Assembly (NCBI GenBank): GCA_011763485.2
Contig: JAANSK020275158.1
Coordinates: 1 to 20,964, forward strand
Length of the DNA stretch: 20,964 nt
Direction: 5' to 3'
DNA from: Isoetes engelmannii
Lineage: Eukaryota; Streptophyta; Lycopodiopsida; Isoetales; Isoetaceae
Part shown: piece after piece, positions 1 to 9,115 of the stretch
How the letters are laid out: each line of letters begins with the position of its first letter
Numbering within the stretch: position 1 is the stretch's first letter
Notes under the pieces: generated by a model
Databases searched by the model: none
What the model was told of the DNA's origin: nothing
What the model saw: the letters and a program-made list of their open reading frames with translations, nothing else
Program-made: the position numbers and the translations under genes

Positions 1-420
1 TTTGTACCATTATTATTCTTTAAATATTATGACAAAGTTCTTAAAAAAAAAAAAAAATTAATAAAGTAGTGTACGGCGGAGATGAAGAGGTGAAGAATTG
101 AAGGGAGAGGATAAAGAGGTGTTTTTAATGGTCCTGATGAAGAGGTGGATATTGGACAGTTCAGATTTTATTGTAAAAACTATAAACATTTTGAGGAGAT
201 GCTTTCTCCTCCTCTTCCTTCACGCTCAAATGTACTGGCAGTACTCAAGGAGGGGTGTGGCAGACCTCTCCATCTTTGATTTGAAGGCATTTGCAAGGGA
301 AGTTCATTTATGTACCATTTCCTTCTTGTTCAATATAGGTTTATCTTATTTTATCTTCTAAAGATTTCTGGATTTTGAGTTTATATTTATTCAACGATCT
401 CATCTGCAAGATTTCTGTGT
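1..420. other. AT-rich spacer, no gene seen
   Basis: This stretch is AT-rich with short homopolymer runs. The only open frame (98-361, plus) has no recognisable motif, and its composition looks like random spacer. I see no RNA gene, splice structure or repeat here apart from a few loose GATGAAGAGGTG-like words near 80-150. Confidence 0.6.
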
Positions 421-469
421 GTGTTGGCCTGGCTGGGGAACCAGGTTCAACAAACACTATTCTTTCTCA

Positions 470-1700
470 TTTGTTGCAATAAATCCAAAGCCATTTTTCG
501 ATCGCCATGCTATGCGTACCCTGCAATAATGGTATATTCCACATCCTGTTCCTTCATTCCATCAAAAACTGTATATGCACTGTCTAAATTCCCAGTGCTA
601 GCATACATTTTTAGTAGGCCATTTTTCACAATAAAAGACCATGTTGTGCTATGTAAATAGATGCATGGGTTAGTGCCCCTTGTGGCAAAAACTTAGGAGT
701 AGAATATGTAATCAGATCATTGACAAATGCAATGTCATTTGGCTCGATTGCTTGAATATGCATATGAGAAATGAATAAAAATACCTCTTTTTCATGTTCT
801 TGTTCAGCAAAAGTAGTAACTAAAATATTTCATGAGACTACAGATTGCTCAGACATTCAAGAAGATATCATATATGCATCCATTCTTACTATACATAGTT
901 AAAAAGGGATTTTGTATCACAACATCAGACTGGAGATTAGCTTCCAATATTCTTGCATGCACAAGCTTACCTTCAGTTAATAATTTAGTTTAAGCTTTTG
1001 AGCAGACTAATTAATTTAACTTTGTTTGGCTTTGGACCCTGCATTTCCATTTCCATGAAGAGTTCAATTGCATCATGCCCAAACCCATAATTTGCCTAGG
1101 CAATTACCATGACATTACATACTACATCTGGTACAATTATTTGTTGAAACAGTCTATGTGCTTCTTGAAAACTTCCACATTTCCCATACATATCAAGAAG
1201 GCCAATCAGCAGAACAACATTATAATCAAATCTAGAAAAAACAACAAGCGCATGAAACAACTTTCCTTCAAGAGAATCATAACATGCCTTAAGAGTATTG
1301 ATTAAGGTATTAGCCCTCAAATCTTCAAGTCCAATCCAAAAAAAAAGGTTGTAATGCATTCTTGCTGCTTCCCTAATGAATGTATGCAGCGATCAGAGTA
1401 TTCCACGATACAATACTTCGATAACGCAAATCATCAAAAACCGTTCTAGCATCATACAAATATCCACACTTTTCATACATATGCAGGAGATGGTTCCCAA
1501 TGAAGACATCGCCATCAATTGTATTTTGTATGATATGGGTATGTACATGTTTGCCTTGAAAAAAATGCCATTGTTTTGCTACATTCATACAAAAGACGCC
1601 CATATGTATTATAATGAGAGGGTCCAAGAGGCTCTTCTAGACGATGGAGAAGCTCCTCTAGTGTTTCAGACAGATTAAAATTGGCTTCATGGGCAGGCAA
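470..1700 (-). pseudogene. PLS-type PPR protein pseudogene
   Basis: Read on the minus strand, this region gives PPR protein pieces in the right order but in shifting frames. From 1700 down these include TYGRLLYECSK, then GKHVHTHIIQNT...GNHLLHMYEKCGYLYDARTVFDDL...SIVSWNTLIAAYIH (about 1560-1376). Next come NTLINTLKACYDSLEGKLFHA and LLDMYGKCGSFQEAHRLF (1340-1100), then AIELFMEMEMQGPKPNKV (near 1050), EGKL.HARILEANLQSDVV (near 950), IEPNDIAFVNDLITYS (near 730) and KMYASTGNLDSAYTVFDGM (near 590). The last piece is KMALDLLQQMRKNSV (near 490). These are alternating P, L and S motifs, the organellar RNA-binding class. Several frame changes and in-frame stops make it non-functional, and no C-terminal E or DYW domain is seen. 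It lies on the opposite strand from the intact PPR gene at 6970 and is not a recent copy of it, because the repeats differ throughout. Confidence 0.85.
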
Positions 1701-1969
1701 TTATAGCTGGCTTCATGGACAGAATGCAAAGCAGTGACATGCCAAAACCTCGACCATTTTGTCCAATGCCGATTGCCACGGTTTTTCCCATGTGATTTTT
1801 TCATCCGAGCCATAATGGGCGTGCTGCTCCTCTTGTACAGGTCCCATAGGCCAATTGGCCTCCGCGGACGATAAAAAAGTTATCTTATCTTATCTTGTCT
1901 TGTCTTGTCTTGTCTTGTCTTGTCTTGTCTTGTCTTGTCTTGTCTTGTCTTGTCTTATTTTATCTTATC
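1690..1969 (+). mobile_element. possible 3' end of a non-LTR retroposon ending in a pentamer tail
   Basis: A non-coding stretch directly abuts the 5' side of the PPR pseudogene. It ends in a 12-bp palindrome GGCCAATTGGCC (1849-1860), then CTCCGCGGACGATAAAAAAG, then a long TTATC/TTGTC array. A unique 3' UTR followed by a short tandem tail is typical of LINEs and SINEs that prime on short repeats. No reverse transcriptase is visible here and no target duplication was found, so this is an inference from layout only. A plain microsatellite is the alternative. Confidence 0.3.
1880..1969 (+). repeat. pentanucleotide tandem repeat, TTATC/TTGTC, 18 units
   Basis: The array is uninterrupted: three TTATC units, twelve TTGTC units, one TTATT and two TTATC. 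The two variants are not mixed. TTGTC forms a homogeneous core with TTATC at both edges, as expected if a point variant spread by slippage from within the array. Confidence 0.97.
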
Positions 1970-1971
1970 TT

Positions 1972-2768
1972 TAAAATACATCTACTACCGAGAAAGAAAA
2001 ATCTTCTGAATATCTTTCTCATCAAGATATAAAGGAACTTGATTTCAATGACACCAGCTTCTTAGCCCAAAAGAAAACTAAACTATAGATCTTCGAGCTC
2101 GTGAAAATTCATAGGCAAAACAGAGAATTGATTCTAAGAAAGCTACGCTAGTTCCAGATTTTGAATTTGGCGAAGTCCATGAGGATATTTTTAGAATGAG
2201 ATATCTTAGGGAATCACCATTTGGGAGCTAAGTTGCTTTCTAAAAGAATTTGCGTAAAATGACTATCCGGCAACTATCCAATGGATCTTGAAACTTTCTG
2301 GTGTTAAAAAAAGCAGAAAACCTTTGGCTATTTCATATTTAAAAATTACCAAAAACTTTTCCACTATCGGGGAAAAAACTAGTAATTGTAGCGGTTAGAT
2401 TATTAGATATGCTAGAATATACCTCAAGATGCCCAAAACCCACCCTCCCCTGAACGAATTGCCCATTAATAGGGGGCAATCCAAAAAAAGACAACATTTG
2501 AAAGTAGTCATTTAAAATTTCTCATATTACTAAAAAATTGTGAGTACAATTCTAAAGGACAGATTATACATATATAAACAACTCTTTCAACGCAAGGATT
2601 CTCATCAAAGAGGCTTGCTGGATCTGCATAAACAATGTAGAGCACAAAAATCAGCACAATGAAATATAGGTTGGGCAACAAACATCAAATTCTTTATTAA
2701 CCTAAAGCTCTCTCTTGCAAAGACAACAAGGGATGTAATAGAGCTTGTAATTACAATGTCTGTCATAC
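1972..2768. other. spacer, nothing recognised
   Basis: About 800 bases of AT-rich sequence, with no open frame of note on either strand and no recognisable motif. It separates the pentamer array from the WRAP73 pseudogene and may include decayed intron or flank of that gene. Confidence 0.5.
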
Positions 2769-3435
2769 CTTGAAAACCACAACATTTGAGCCTCTGGCAG
2801 CATTTAAATGGGTGAATTCAACCATGGGTTTCCAAGACTGCTGCAAGGTGACCACACTATTGTCTTGATTTCCAATGCATTTTCATATGCCTGGTATCGG
2901 AACAGACAACACCCATCTAGGGAATATAGAAGTACCTGGAAAGAAAGCATCTAGTTTTATTGACTAGAATGTAGTACACAAGTTCAGAGAAGAGGCACAT
3001 ATTTTTGTACTCAAGAGATGAATTTCAAATAGCTATTGTGCTGTCTGGGTAACCAATCAAGATATGCTAAATCCACTGTGTCAACTGCAATTGCACCCAT
3101 GACCTCCCATGAGTTGCACGCAAGCAAATTAACATAGTCTTTACAATCTCGTCTAGTGGCAATGGCAACAAACTTCCCGTCTTGTGTAAATGATATTCCT
3201 CGAGCAACATGTTTTGGCCATTGAACATCACACAACAATATTAACGAGAGACCAAACTATCAGCCTGAGTTGGAAGTCCGAGGTAGTGAGTATATGCCTA
3301 CTGTCAGGGCTTCAACACGCATGTGGAATCCCAACAGGTCCACTCGGACTATGATACTGACCAAGCTTGGGCCGCAGCACATATAAAACGTACTCTGAAT
3401 CTGGTGCCCATTCAATATAACCAATTTATCCAAGT
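2769..3435 (-). pseudogene. WRAP73: WRAP73/WDR8-like WD-repeat protein, intron-bearing pseudogene
   Basis: WRAP73 (WDR8) is a WD40 propeller protein of the microtubule-organising and spindle machinery in other eukaryotes. On the minus strand its middle part is readable in order. Near 3415 is IEWAPDSEYVL, then SPDSRHILTT.DFQLRL.VWSLVN (about 3310-3245), then WPKHVARGISFTQDGKF and RRDCKDYVNLL (3225-3120). AVDTVDLA (3095-3070) and SSLEYK (near 3005) follow. A short intron comes next, ending in CTTTCCAG. The next exon reads SLDGCCLFRYQAYENAL (from 2935) and resumes with WKPMVEFTH...NVVVFK, ending at an AAG/GTATG donor at 2769. Breaks include tryptophan codons turned to stops (before SPDSRH and before NSSLEYK), small frameshifts near 3237 and 3425, and a deletion after WSPC that removed part of one blade. 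Retained intron structure argues for a genomic duplicate rather than a retrocopy. Identification rests on remembered family motifs. Confidence 0.8.
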
Positions 3436-3831
3436 AGGAATAGAGCTAAATAACCAATAAAATGTGTAAAAGGGGGGTCAAATTTTGTCTTCCAGAAAGT
3501 GTGTCTTGTTATCTCTTCAGAATATTTGATAACAGTTGACCATACATGATGAGTGAACTGTGAACTTGTTTGATTGTCCATCATTCGTTAGATAACTCAC
3601 CACATAGAAAAGATGGGTGACTCCATGATGTCATGAGATTACAATTTTAGCTCTGTGATCAAAAGTATATCAACTACTAACAATATGCTCGATCAAGCAA
3701 GCCATAACCAAACATGCAATATTTGGTTCCATATATACAACAGCTGTTGAGTAACAAGTTGAGTTGTAATGTGATTGCTTCTTCAAGTGCGTCCGATCTA
3801 ACTGTTTCCTCAAGTTCGAGCAACCAGAGGC
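3436..3831. other. spacer, nothing recognised
   Basis: AT-rich sequence between the WRAP73 relic and the first copy of the duplicated repeat. Upstream exons of WRAP73 could lie decayed here, but I could not read any. Confidence 0.45.
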
Positions 3832-4030
3832 CTGGCATGCCCTATCGCATGATGTCTAGCTTATTACGAGCCATCGCAACGGAACAAGTTTGGAACCGAT
3901 GTCTAAGGAGGGTTTCTTTGTTCTCCCTCTTTGGCTCTCTCTACGAACCCTCTTGGGGGCTCTCTCAACCACTTCAGAGGCCAGGAAGACTGCCAAAACC
4001 TAAGCCCTGTAGATTTAGTATGGTTTAGTA
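3832..4030 (+). repeat. diverged direct repeat, copy 1 (blocks A and B adjacent)
   Basis: Block A (3832-3921) matches 4490-4579 without gaps over 90 bases, with 16 differences by eye. Block B (about 3960-4025) matches about 4892-4956. In this copy A and B are about 40 bases apart. Block A is open in the same sense in both copies (SSLL..IAT.QVWNRCL.RV), so the source may have been coding, but I do not recognise the peptide. Confidence 0.75.
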
Positions 4031-4489
4031 CCAAGGCATTAAAACAGCTCCATCTGTTAATCCCACCGTTCAAATGGTAGCTCGTGTCCCACAAAACATC
4101 TTCAAAAAGAAAAAATAAACATCCACTGCATTGGTGTGCCAACCCCCAAATTTTCCCTTTTTCGGCTTAGGGGCACGACATAAAAATGACCCGTTCCCCC
4201 AGTTTGGCCATTGTAGCGAGCTCAGAATGGGGTTTTGGCTCTGCACCTATCCAAAGCATCCAATTTACTCTAGGAACCAGCTATTATGACCAACAAAGCC
4301 AAATTTATTTCGCTCCGTGCAAGCAGTCGACCTTTCGCTCAATGCACTCCTAGCCAAGTACTAGTGTGATAATAGTATGTACTTGGCAATCAGGATGCTT
4401 GATAGGTCATCTACATCTCAAACATGCGTCCCAGGGTAATTATGGCGTTCTAGATGCAACTGTACAGTCAAACTGTCGTTTTGTACCTT

Positions 4490-4956
4490 CTGGCATGCCC
4501 GGTCACACAATTTCTAGCTTATTACAAGACATCGCAACAAAGCAAGTTTGGAATCGATGTTTGGGGAGGGTTTTTTTGTCTAGCATACCAGACCCTAAGG
4601 GTTGCTCTCGGCATATGTGTGAGTAGCTTGCAACAATTCTTTGACTTGCCAGCTGCGATAACTGGTAGCTTCCTGATTGATATGGTGCAACTAAGAGAGG
4701 CAGGAACTAAAGCTATAAAGAGCTATTTGACAGACGAGGAAGGAGAGGAGAGCGAGGAAGATCCCCGAGAGGGGTTATCAGATGAAGACTAAAAATTACA
4801 TTGTATATAAATGTCTTATAGACCTGATGGTCTCAAAAAGATGCAGTAATACAATTCACTTTGCTTCTTTGAACCCTTCAGGAACCAGGCAAGCTCTCGA
4901 TCACTTTAGAGGCAGGGAAGGTTGCCAAACCTGAACCCCACAGATTTAGTAGGGTT
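4490..4956 (+). repeat. diverged direct repeat, copy 2 (blocks A and B split by extra DNA)
   Basis: This is the second copy of the same repeat, with A at 4490-4579 and B at about 4892-4956. Some 300 bases not present in copy 1 separate the blocks. Either copy 2 received an insertion or copy 1 lost the segment. No terminal repeats or target duplication are evident around the pair, so the element class is unknown. Confidence 0.7.
4586..4870 (+). other. extra segment in repeat copy 2: possible 3' end of a captured gene
   Basis: The segment between blocks A and B reads as the tail of a protein. It has a mixed hydrophobic part (SLQQFFDLPAAI, SFLIDMVQLREAGTKAIKSY) and then a very acidic end (DEEGEESEEDPREGLSDED) with a stop at 4790-4792. 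AT-rich sequence resembling a 3' untranslated region follows. Acidic C-termini are common, and I do not recognise the protein. The frame also runs through block A, so the apparent 112-residue ORF (4454-4792) would be a chimera. It could be a gene fragment carried by a transposon, or chance. Confidence 0.25.
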
Positions 4957-5270
4957 TGTCAAGTTCTCTCAGACGGATGTTGATTTTTTTTGGATCGCTC
5001 GAAGCAGAGTCATTGAATGGAGGATTCAACGGCCGGATAGGTGAACCGAGCTCCGAGGGAGTGGCATTAACATACGCCCCCAGAAAGAATGCGGTCCGGA
5101 AGGGCCATCGGGAACTTTTTTTTTGGGTCTGCCTTCTGGGATCTAGACTCTCCCCTCAGGTGACGCAGTCGCGCGAAGTCCTGCCCTTGTTTGACTTGGG
5201 GAAGGGTGCCAGTGCCAGCTTGGCTGACCAACAACAATCATCTCGGGCCATTCTAAATAGAGTTCTTTGA
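4956..5270 (+). other. GC-richer block with a 104-codon open frame, origin unknown
   Basis: This block is visibly richer in G and C than the AT-rich flanks and is open across its full length on the plus strand. Its peptide contains GSLEAESLNGGFNGRIGEPS and, further on, SREVLPLFDLGKGASASLAD. The composition change begins just after repeat block B and ends near 5270. Organellar DNA moved to the nucleus is one explanation (plant mitochondrial DNA has this composition), but I could not match it to a named organellar gene. A real small nuclear gene is unlikely, because no neighbouring exon signals are clear. Confidence 0.25.
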
Positions 5271-6969
5271 TATAACGCTCATCCAAAAATTCTGAAAGTT
5301 GGCATGTGCAATGGCAATGACTTGACAAGCCATATGACAAAAAATTGAAATTTGATTTCATAATATGCATTAATTACGAATTTATGAGGCATAAATGCTA
5401 AAAAATGCATAAGTGAGGAGTGCAAGATGAAGGTGCAGACACGAGAAAAATTTTTAACTAGCAGATGCACATGAGGAAAAAGCTCCACGACATCCTAAGT
5501 TCATCCAAAACTGTTTGGGACCATTCCGGTGGGGATGTAACAAATTTGCAATTTGTTTTCCGCTTTGACTACAACAACTGGAAATGCATGTAAGAAAAGT
5601 CTCATGTAGATGAACCTTTTGAAGGAACACAGTTTGGATCTACCAACCCTCCCGAATGACCCCAAACGTTGCCTGCTACTGCAAAAGCGGCTCTTGACCT
5701 ATAATTGCCACATTGAGAGGAGGATACGAACAAACTCCGTTTTGTCAGTTCCAGTTGCTTCAAGTTCTCAACTACAAAGTCTTGGCAAGATCTCAAGAAA
5801 GCTCGGCCTCCAAAACATAAATCCCCAAGAACCTAGTCAACACAAGGTTTACGTTCCAGAGGTCGTATCCTATTCAGGTTCGACCAGGATAAATGTATAT
5901 AGAAAAACCATTCCATAAATTAATGATGATGTCTAGAGACCATCGTAAAATTTAGAATTAATATAGTGCCAAAGGAGAATCCCAATCGATCCTAACCAGA
6001 TCGATGGATTTTATCATTTGGGCGATCCCAGATCATGTTTTTGACGATGCAAATGAAGCCGAAAGAGATGTGCAAATAATTGCCAAAGCAGAGCGCAACA
6101 AAATAGAGCCATCGTGCATTATAACCATCCCACGATCCGGCGGTTGGCAATGGTTGGATTGAGATAACCTCCAAGGGCATGTGGTTACAAACAGAGAAAG
6201 ACCGTCGCGGTTGCTTGCAGAGAAACAGAGACAATGATAATCGCTGGAATATTCCTCAGAAAAAAAATATTCAAACGGCTATTTTAGTCGCTGGAATATT
6301 CGTGAAAAGGGAATATTTTAGAGGAATATGCGATATAACCAGTCGATCCAACGGTATGCAACGGTGAGATTAGGTTAATCTGTGAGGGCCTGCGTTAAGA
6401 TAGTAGTTTCCACAAGGACGGAAGAGAAACAATTAGGTTCTGGGTGCTTCAACAGCTGCTCGGTTTAAAATGATTCAAGAGCGCAGAATTTGCAAAAGGC
6501 ACTTGCAATTATTGCATGAGCGGCAAAATTTTGAACTGTAACAATCTAAAAATGGAGCTGAACCGGCCCCAAAATCGTCGAACAGAGATGACGAACAGAG
6601 ATGATGAACAGCTGATCCGTGGCGATTTTCAGGGATTTGGGCGATTCCAGAACAGAATTGAAGCTGCAGGACATGATTTTAAGGTTCATCTATTGCTTCA
6701 CCACAGTGCTAAAAATTTCTGATGTGGCAATTTGTTGTTGGGGTGATAGCGATTTCTTGAGCATCTGCAATTCCGTCCAAGACATAGGAAAGTTATTTCT
6801 GGGCAGCCACTAGTGTAATTCTATAAGACAGTCATATTTTAGCCACTGGTGGTGCTTCGTGGGCGCCCTCCCCTAACGAGACTGTAGGACGATGTTCCGC
6901 AGTGCCTTTCAGCTTCTTGGTTCAATCCACGAACAACAATAGCAAAGGGAGGTCTATGAGAGATTTGAA
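5271..6969. other. spacer and upstream region of the PPR gene
   Basis: No convincing gene is present. Open frames at 5610-5918 (plus) and 5602-5796 and 5992-6234 (minus) overlap one another and lack recognisable motifs. Near 6241 and 6290 the word CGCTGGAATATTC occurs twice. The last 500 bases should hold the PPR promoter and leader, but no clear TATA box stands out. A TAG at 6940, in frame with the PPR start, closes the frame upstream. A short upstream ORF starts at the ATG at 6956 and overlaps the PPR start in another frame. Confidence 0.4.
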
Positions 6970-8754
6970 ATGGATGGATTATGCCCTGATGAAATCGCTG
7001 CTTCATTAAGAACATGCGCTAATGCAAAAGCCCTGTTTGAAGGGAAGCATCTTCACGATCTTATAGTTAGAAAAGGGTTGGAGAATAAAACATTTTTGGG
7101 CAATCTTTTGATACAAATGTATGGCAAGTGTGGTGCTTTGCCGGAGGCCAGGGCAGTGTTTGACAAGATGAAGCGGAAAAATTCGTTCACATGGAATATC
7201 ATGATAGCTGGTTATGCTCAGCTGGGGCAGCCCAGAGAAGCCTTAGATTTGTTTAACAAAATGGCCCAGCCAAATACTGTGTCTTGGAATACCATACTTG
7301 CAGCTTATGCCCAAGTTGGGCAGATCAATGTTGTTCATGATCTATTTGGTAAAATGCCCGAGCGAAATGTTATATCATGGACGACATTATTATCTGCTTA
7401 TGTTCATCAAGGGAAGCTTCAACAGGCATATAATATTTTCCAGGATATGCCATGCCGGAATATAGTTTCTTGGAATATCATTATTGGTGCCTATGCTCAA
7501 CGTGGTCATCTTAAGGAGGCCCTTCAAATCTTTAAGAAGATGCCCAATCCTGATGTTGTTTCTTGGAATGCTTTGATATCAGGTTTTGTTCAACGAGGAC
7601 AAATAAAGGAAGCAGATGAATTATTCCGTCAAATGCCTTCTCGAGATATCGTATCATGGAATGCTATGCTTGCAGGTTATGCGCAAAATGGCCAAATGAA
7701 GGAAGCCCTAGGATTGTTTGAAGAAATGCCACAAAAGGATAAGATTTCATGGAATTCAATGTTGACAGCTTACACTTGTTGCGGGCAGCTTGAGGATGCA
7801 CTCACTCTCTTCCGACGCATGCCGGAGACAAATACCATCTCTTGGAACACTATGATTTCGGCTTATGTGCAACATGGGCGGTTTGATTCAGCCATCCAAC
7901 TCTTTCATGAAATGCCTAGTCCAGACATAGTTGCTTGGACTTTAATGATTTCTTGTTATGCTCAGAAAGGTGAGCTCGAGCAGGCCTGTCATTTCTTTCA
8001 AAAGCTCTCCCAACGTGACGTAGTTACTTGGACAGCTCTAATTTCTGCATATGCCAACCTAGGTTTGTTCATCGAATCCTTTAGACTGCTTGGTCAAATG
8101 CAGTTAGAAGGCATCAACCCAGACAGGATTACTTATATTAGTATGCTTGATGCATGTTCAAGCCACACAGCCTTAGCCGAAGGGAAACAAGTTCACACAT
8201 GCATTATCTTCTCTAAGTTGCCATCCGATGTTACTTTGAGAAATGCACTTGTCAATATGTATGCTAAGTGTGGCGACCTTCATCATGCACATGTTGAATT
8301 CGATAAAATGCCTGAACGAAATCTGGTCTCGTGGAATACCATGATTGCATCGTATGCACAGCATGGGGAAGGACAGGAGGCTTTGCGAGTTTTGGGGCAA
8401 ATGGAACTGGAAGGGACGAGGCCAGATGGTGTAACTATGATGTGTATTTTAGCTTCTTGTAGCCATAGTGGCATGGTTGATGATGGTTATCACTACTTCA
8501 TTTCCACATCCAAGGACAATGCTACTTCATTAAGTTTGGAGCATTGTAATTGCATGATCGATCTTTCAGGACGTGCTGGTCACTTGGAAGAGGCAGAAGC
8601 ATTCATTAATAACTTGCCTTTGGAACCTGATATTACTTGTTGGAGAACCTTCCTTGGCACATGCAGAACGTCAATGAAGCTGCGGGCCCAGAGTTCTCTT
8701 TTATTAGATTCATACAACACAACGATGTGCATTTTGTTTCCAGTGAATATTTAA
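6970..8754 (+). CDS. PLS-class pentatricopeptide repeat protein, S-motif-rich, C-terminally shortened
   Basis: This is a single-exon, 594-residue helical-repeat protein of the family that binds organellar RNA, usually for C-to-U editing or processing. Residues 1-70 hold an L-like motif (SLRTCANAKALFEGKHLHDL) and an S motif with MYGKCGALPEARAVFDKM. Residues 71-349 are nine back-to-back 31-residue S-type motifs, each with a (V/I)SW(N/T) start and an LF..MP end. Residues 350-530 return to P, L and S spacing (GKQVHTCI, NALVNMYAKCGDLHHAH, NLVSWNTMIASYAQHG). Residues 530-580 resemble the start of the E region (SLEHCNCMIDLSGRAGHLEEAEAFI, WRTFLGTCR). The E motif stops short and no DYW deaminase follows. 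The ATG at 6970 is the first after the in-frame stop at 6940. No clear transit peptide is seen at the N-terminus, so a 5' exon could be missing. If functional, it would need a partner for deamination. The C-terminal loss makes a young pseudogene possible. Confidence 0.9.
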   Translation: MDGLCPDEIAASLRTCANAKALFEGKHLHDLIVRKGLENKTFLGNLLIQMYGKCGALPEARAVFDKMKRKNSFTWNIMIAGYAQLGQPREALDLFNKMAQPNTVSWNTILAAYAQVGQINVVHDLFGKMPERNVISWTTLLSAYVHQGKLQQAYNIFQDMPCRNIVSWNIIIGAYAQRGHLKEALQIFKKMPNPDVVSWNALISGFVQRGQIKEADELFRQMPSRDIVSWNAMLAGYAQNGQMKEALGLFEEMPQKDKISWNSMLTAYTCCGQLEDALTLFRRMPETNTISWNTMISAYVQHGRFDSAIQLFHEMPSPDIVAWTLMISCYAQKGELEQACHFFQKLSQRDVVTWTALISAYANLGLFIESFRLLGQMQLEGINPDRITYISMLDACSSHTALAEGKQVHTCIIFSKLPSDVTLRNALVNMYAKCGDLHHAHVEFDKMPERNLVSWNTMIASYAQHGEGQEALRVLGQMELEGTRPDGVTMMCILASCSHSGMVDDGYHYFISTSKDNATSLSLEHCNCMIDLSGRAGHLEEAEAFINNLPLEPDITCWRTFLGTCRTSMKLRAQSSLLLDSYNTTMCILFPVNI

Positions 8755-8813
8755 TAGAGGAGCAATACTTGCATCTGGCATTCTGCTCCAACTTTGTCCT
8801 TGCATTTAATTGA
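8673..8813 (+). other. possible out-of-frame remnant of the PPR E+ region
   Basis: Starting inside the last codons of the PPR gene, the +2 frame stays open to a TGA at 8811 and reads GPEFSFIRFIQHNDVHFV followed by SSEYLIEEQYLHL. This resembles the E+ segment of editing-type PPR proteins, where a SWIE..N.VH.F pattern follows the E motifs. It lies directly after WRTFLGTCRT, where most of E1/E2 would be expected. A deletion with frameshift in the E region would explain both the truncation and the remnant. The match is short and judged by eye. Confidence 0.4.
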
Positions 8814-8847
8814 AGGTGCTGTTTTTTTTGTTGTCATCATCTATAAG

Positions 8848-9115
8848 TTCATGACATTCTCTAAGCTTATGTCATGTTTACATGTACTTTAATCAGTGCT
8901 TTGAAGATTATGCACCGGACCTAAGAGCCCTCCAGATCTTTGTCACACACTCCTTGGGCCAGGTATGCATTGATTATCTTTATTATGTCCATGAAAGTCA
9001 ATAACTTAGTTTGCTGCATGACATGATCGTCCTAAGTTCATCTCCTTCAGAAGAGGGGGGGACTGGCCTCCAGCTAAAGCTTTGCTCTCACTCACACTAA
9101 ATTGGAAAATGAAGT
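8848..9115 (+). repeat. three-copy exon-like unit, copy 1
   Basis: This is the first of three same-strand copies. It runs from TTCATGACATT through an AG-ended tract into a 66-bp open block (8897-8962) starting CFEDYAPD and ending SLGQ. GTATGC follows, then about 90 bases ending in CCTTCAG, then a second block opening AAGAGG (KR...) that meets a stop after eight codons. The layout looks like two exons and a short intron. It begins 94 bp after the PPR stop, so it could be a 3' UTR or downstream exon of that gene, but nothing shows a link. Confidence 0.75.

Noticed and set aside
98-361. 87-codon plus-strand open frame near the window start
   Set aside because: No motif, and composition rich in Leu, Phe and Ile as expected from AT-rich spacer.
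421-660. 79-codon plus-strand open frame
   Set aside because: It is the antisense shadow of the C-terminal part of the PPR pseudogene, which reads sensibly on the minus strand.
1376-1678. 100-codon plus-strand open frame
   Set aside because: Antisense to PPR motifs (GKHVHTHIIQ, LHMYEKCGYL) on the minus strand.
8173-8474. Two minus-strand open frames inside the PPR gene
   Set aside because: Shadows of a well-supported coding region on the plus strand.
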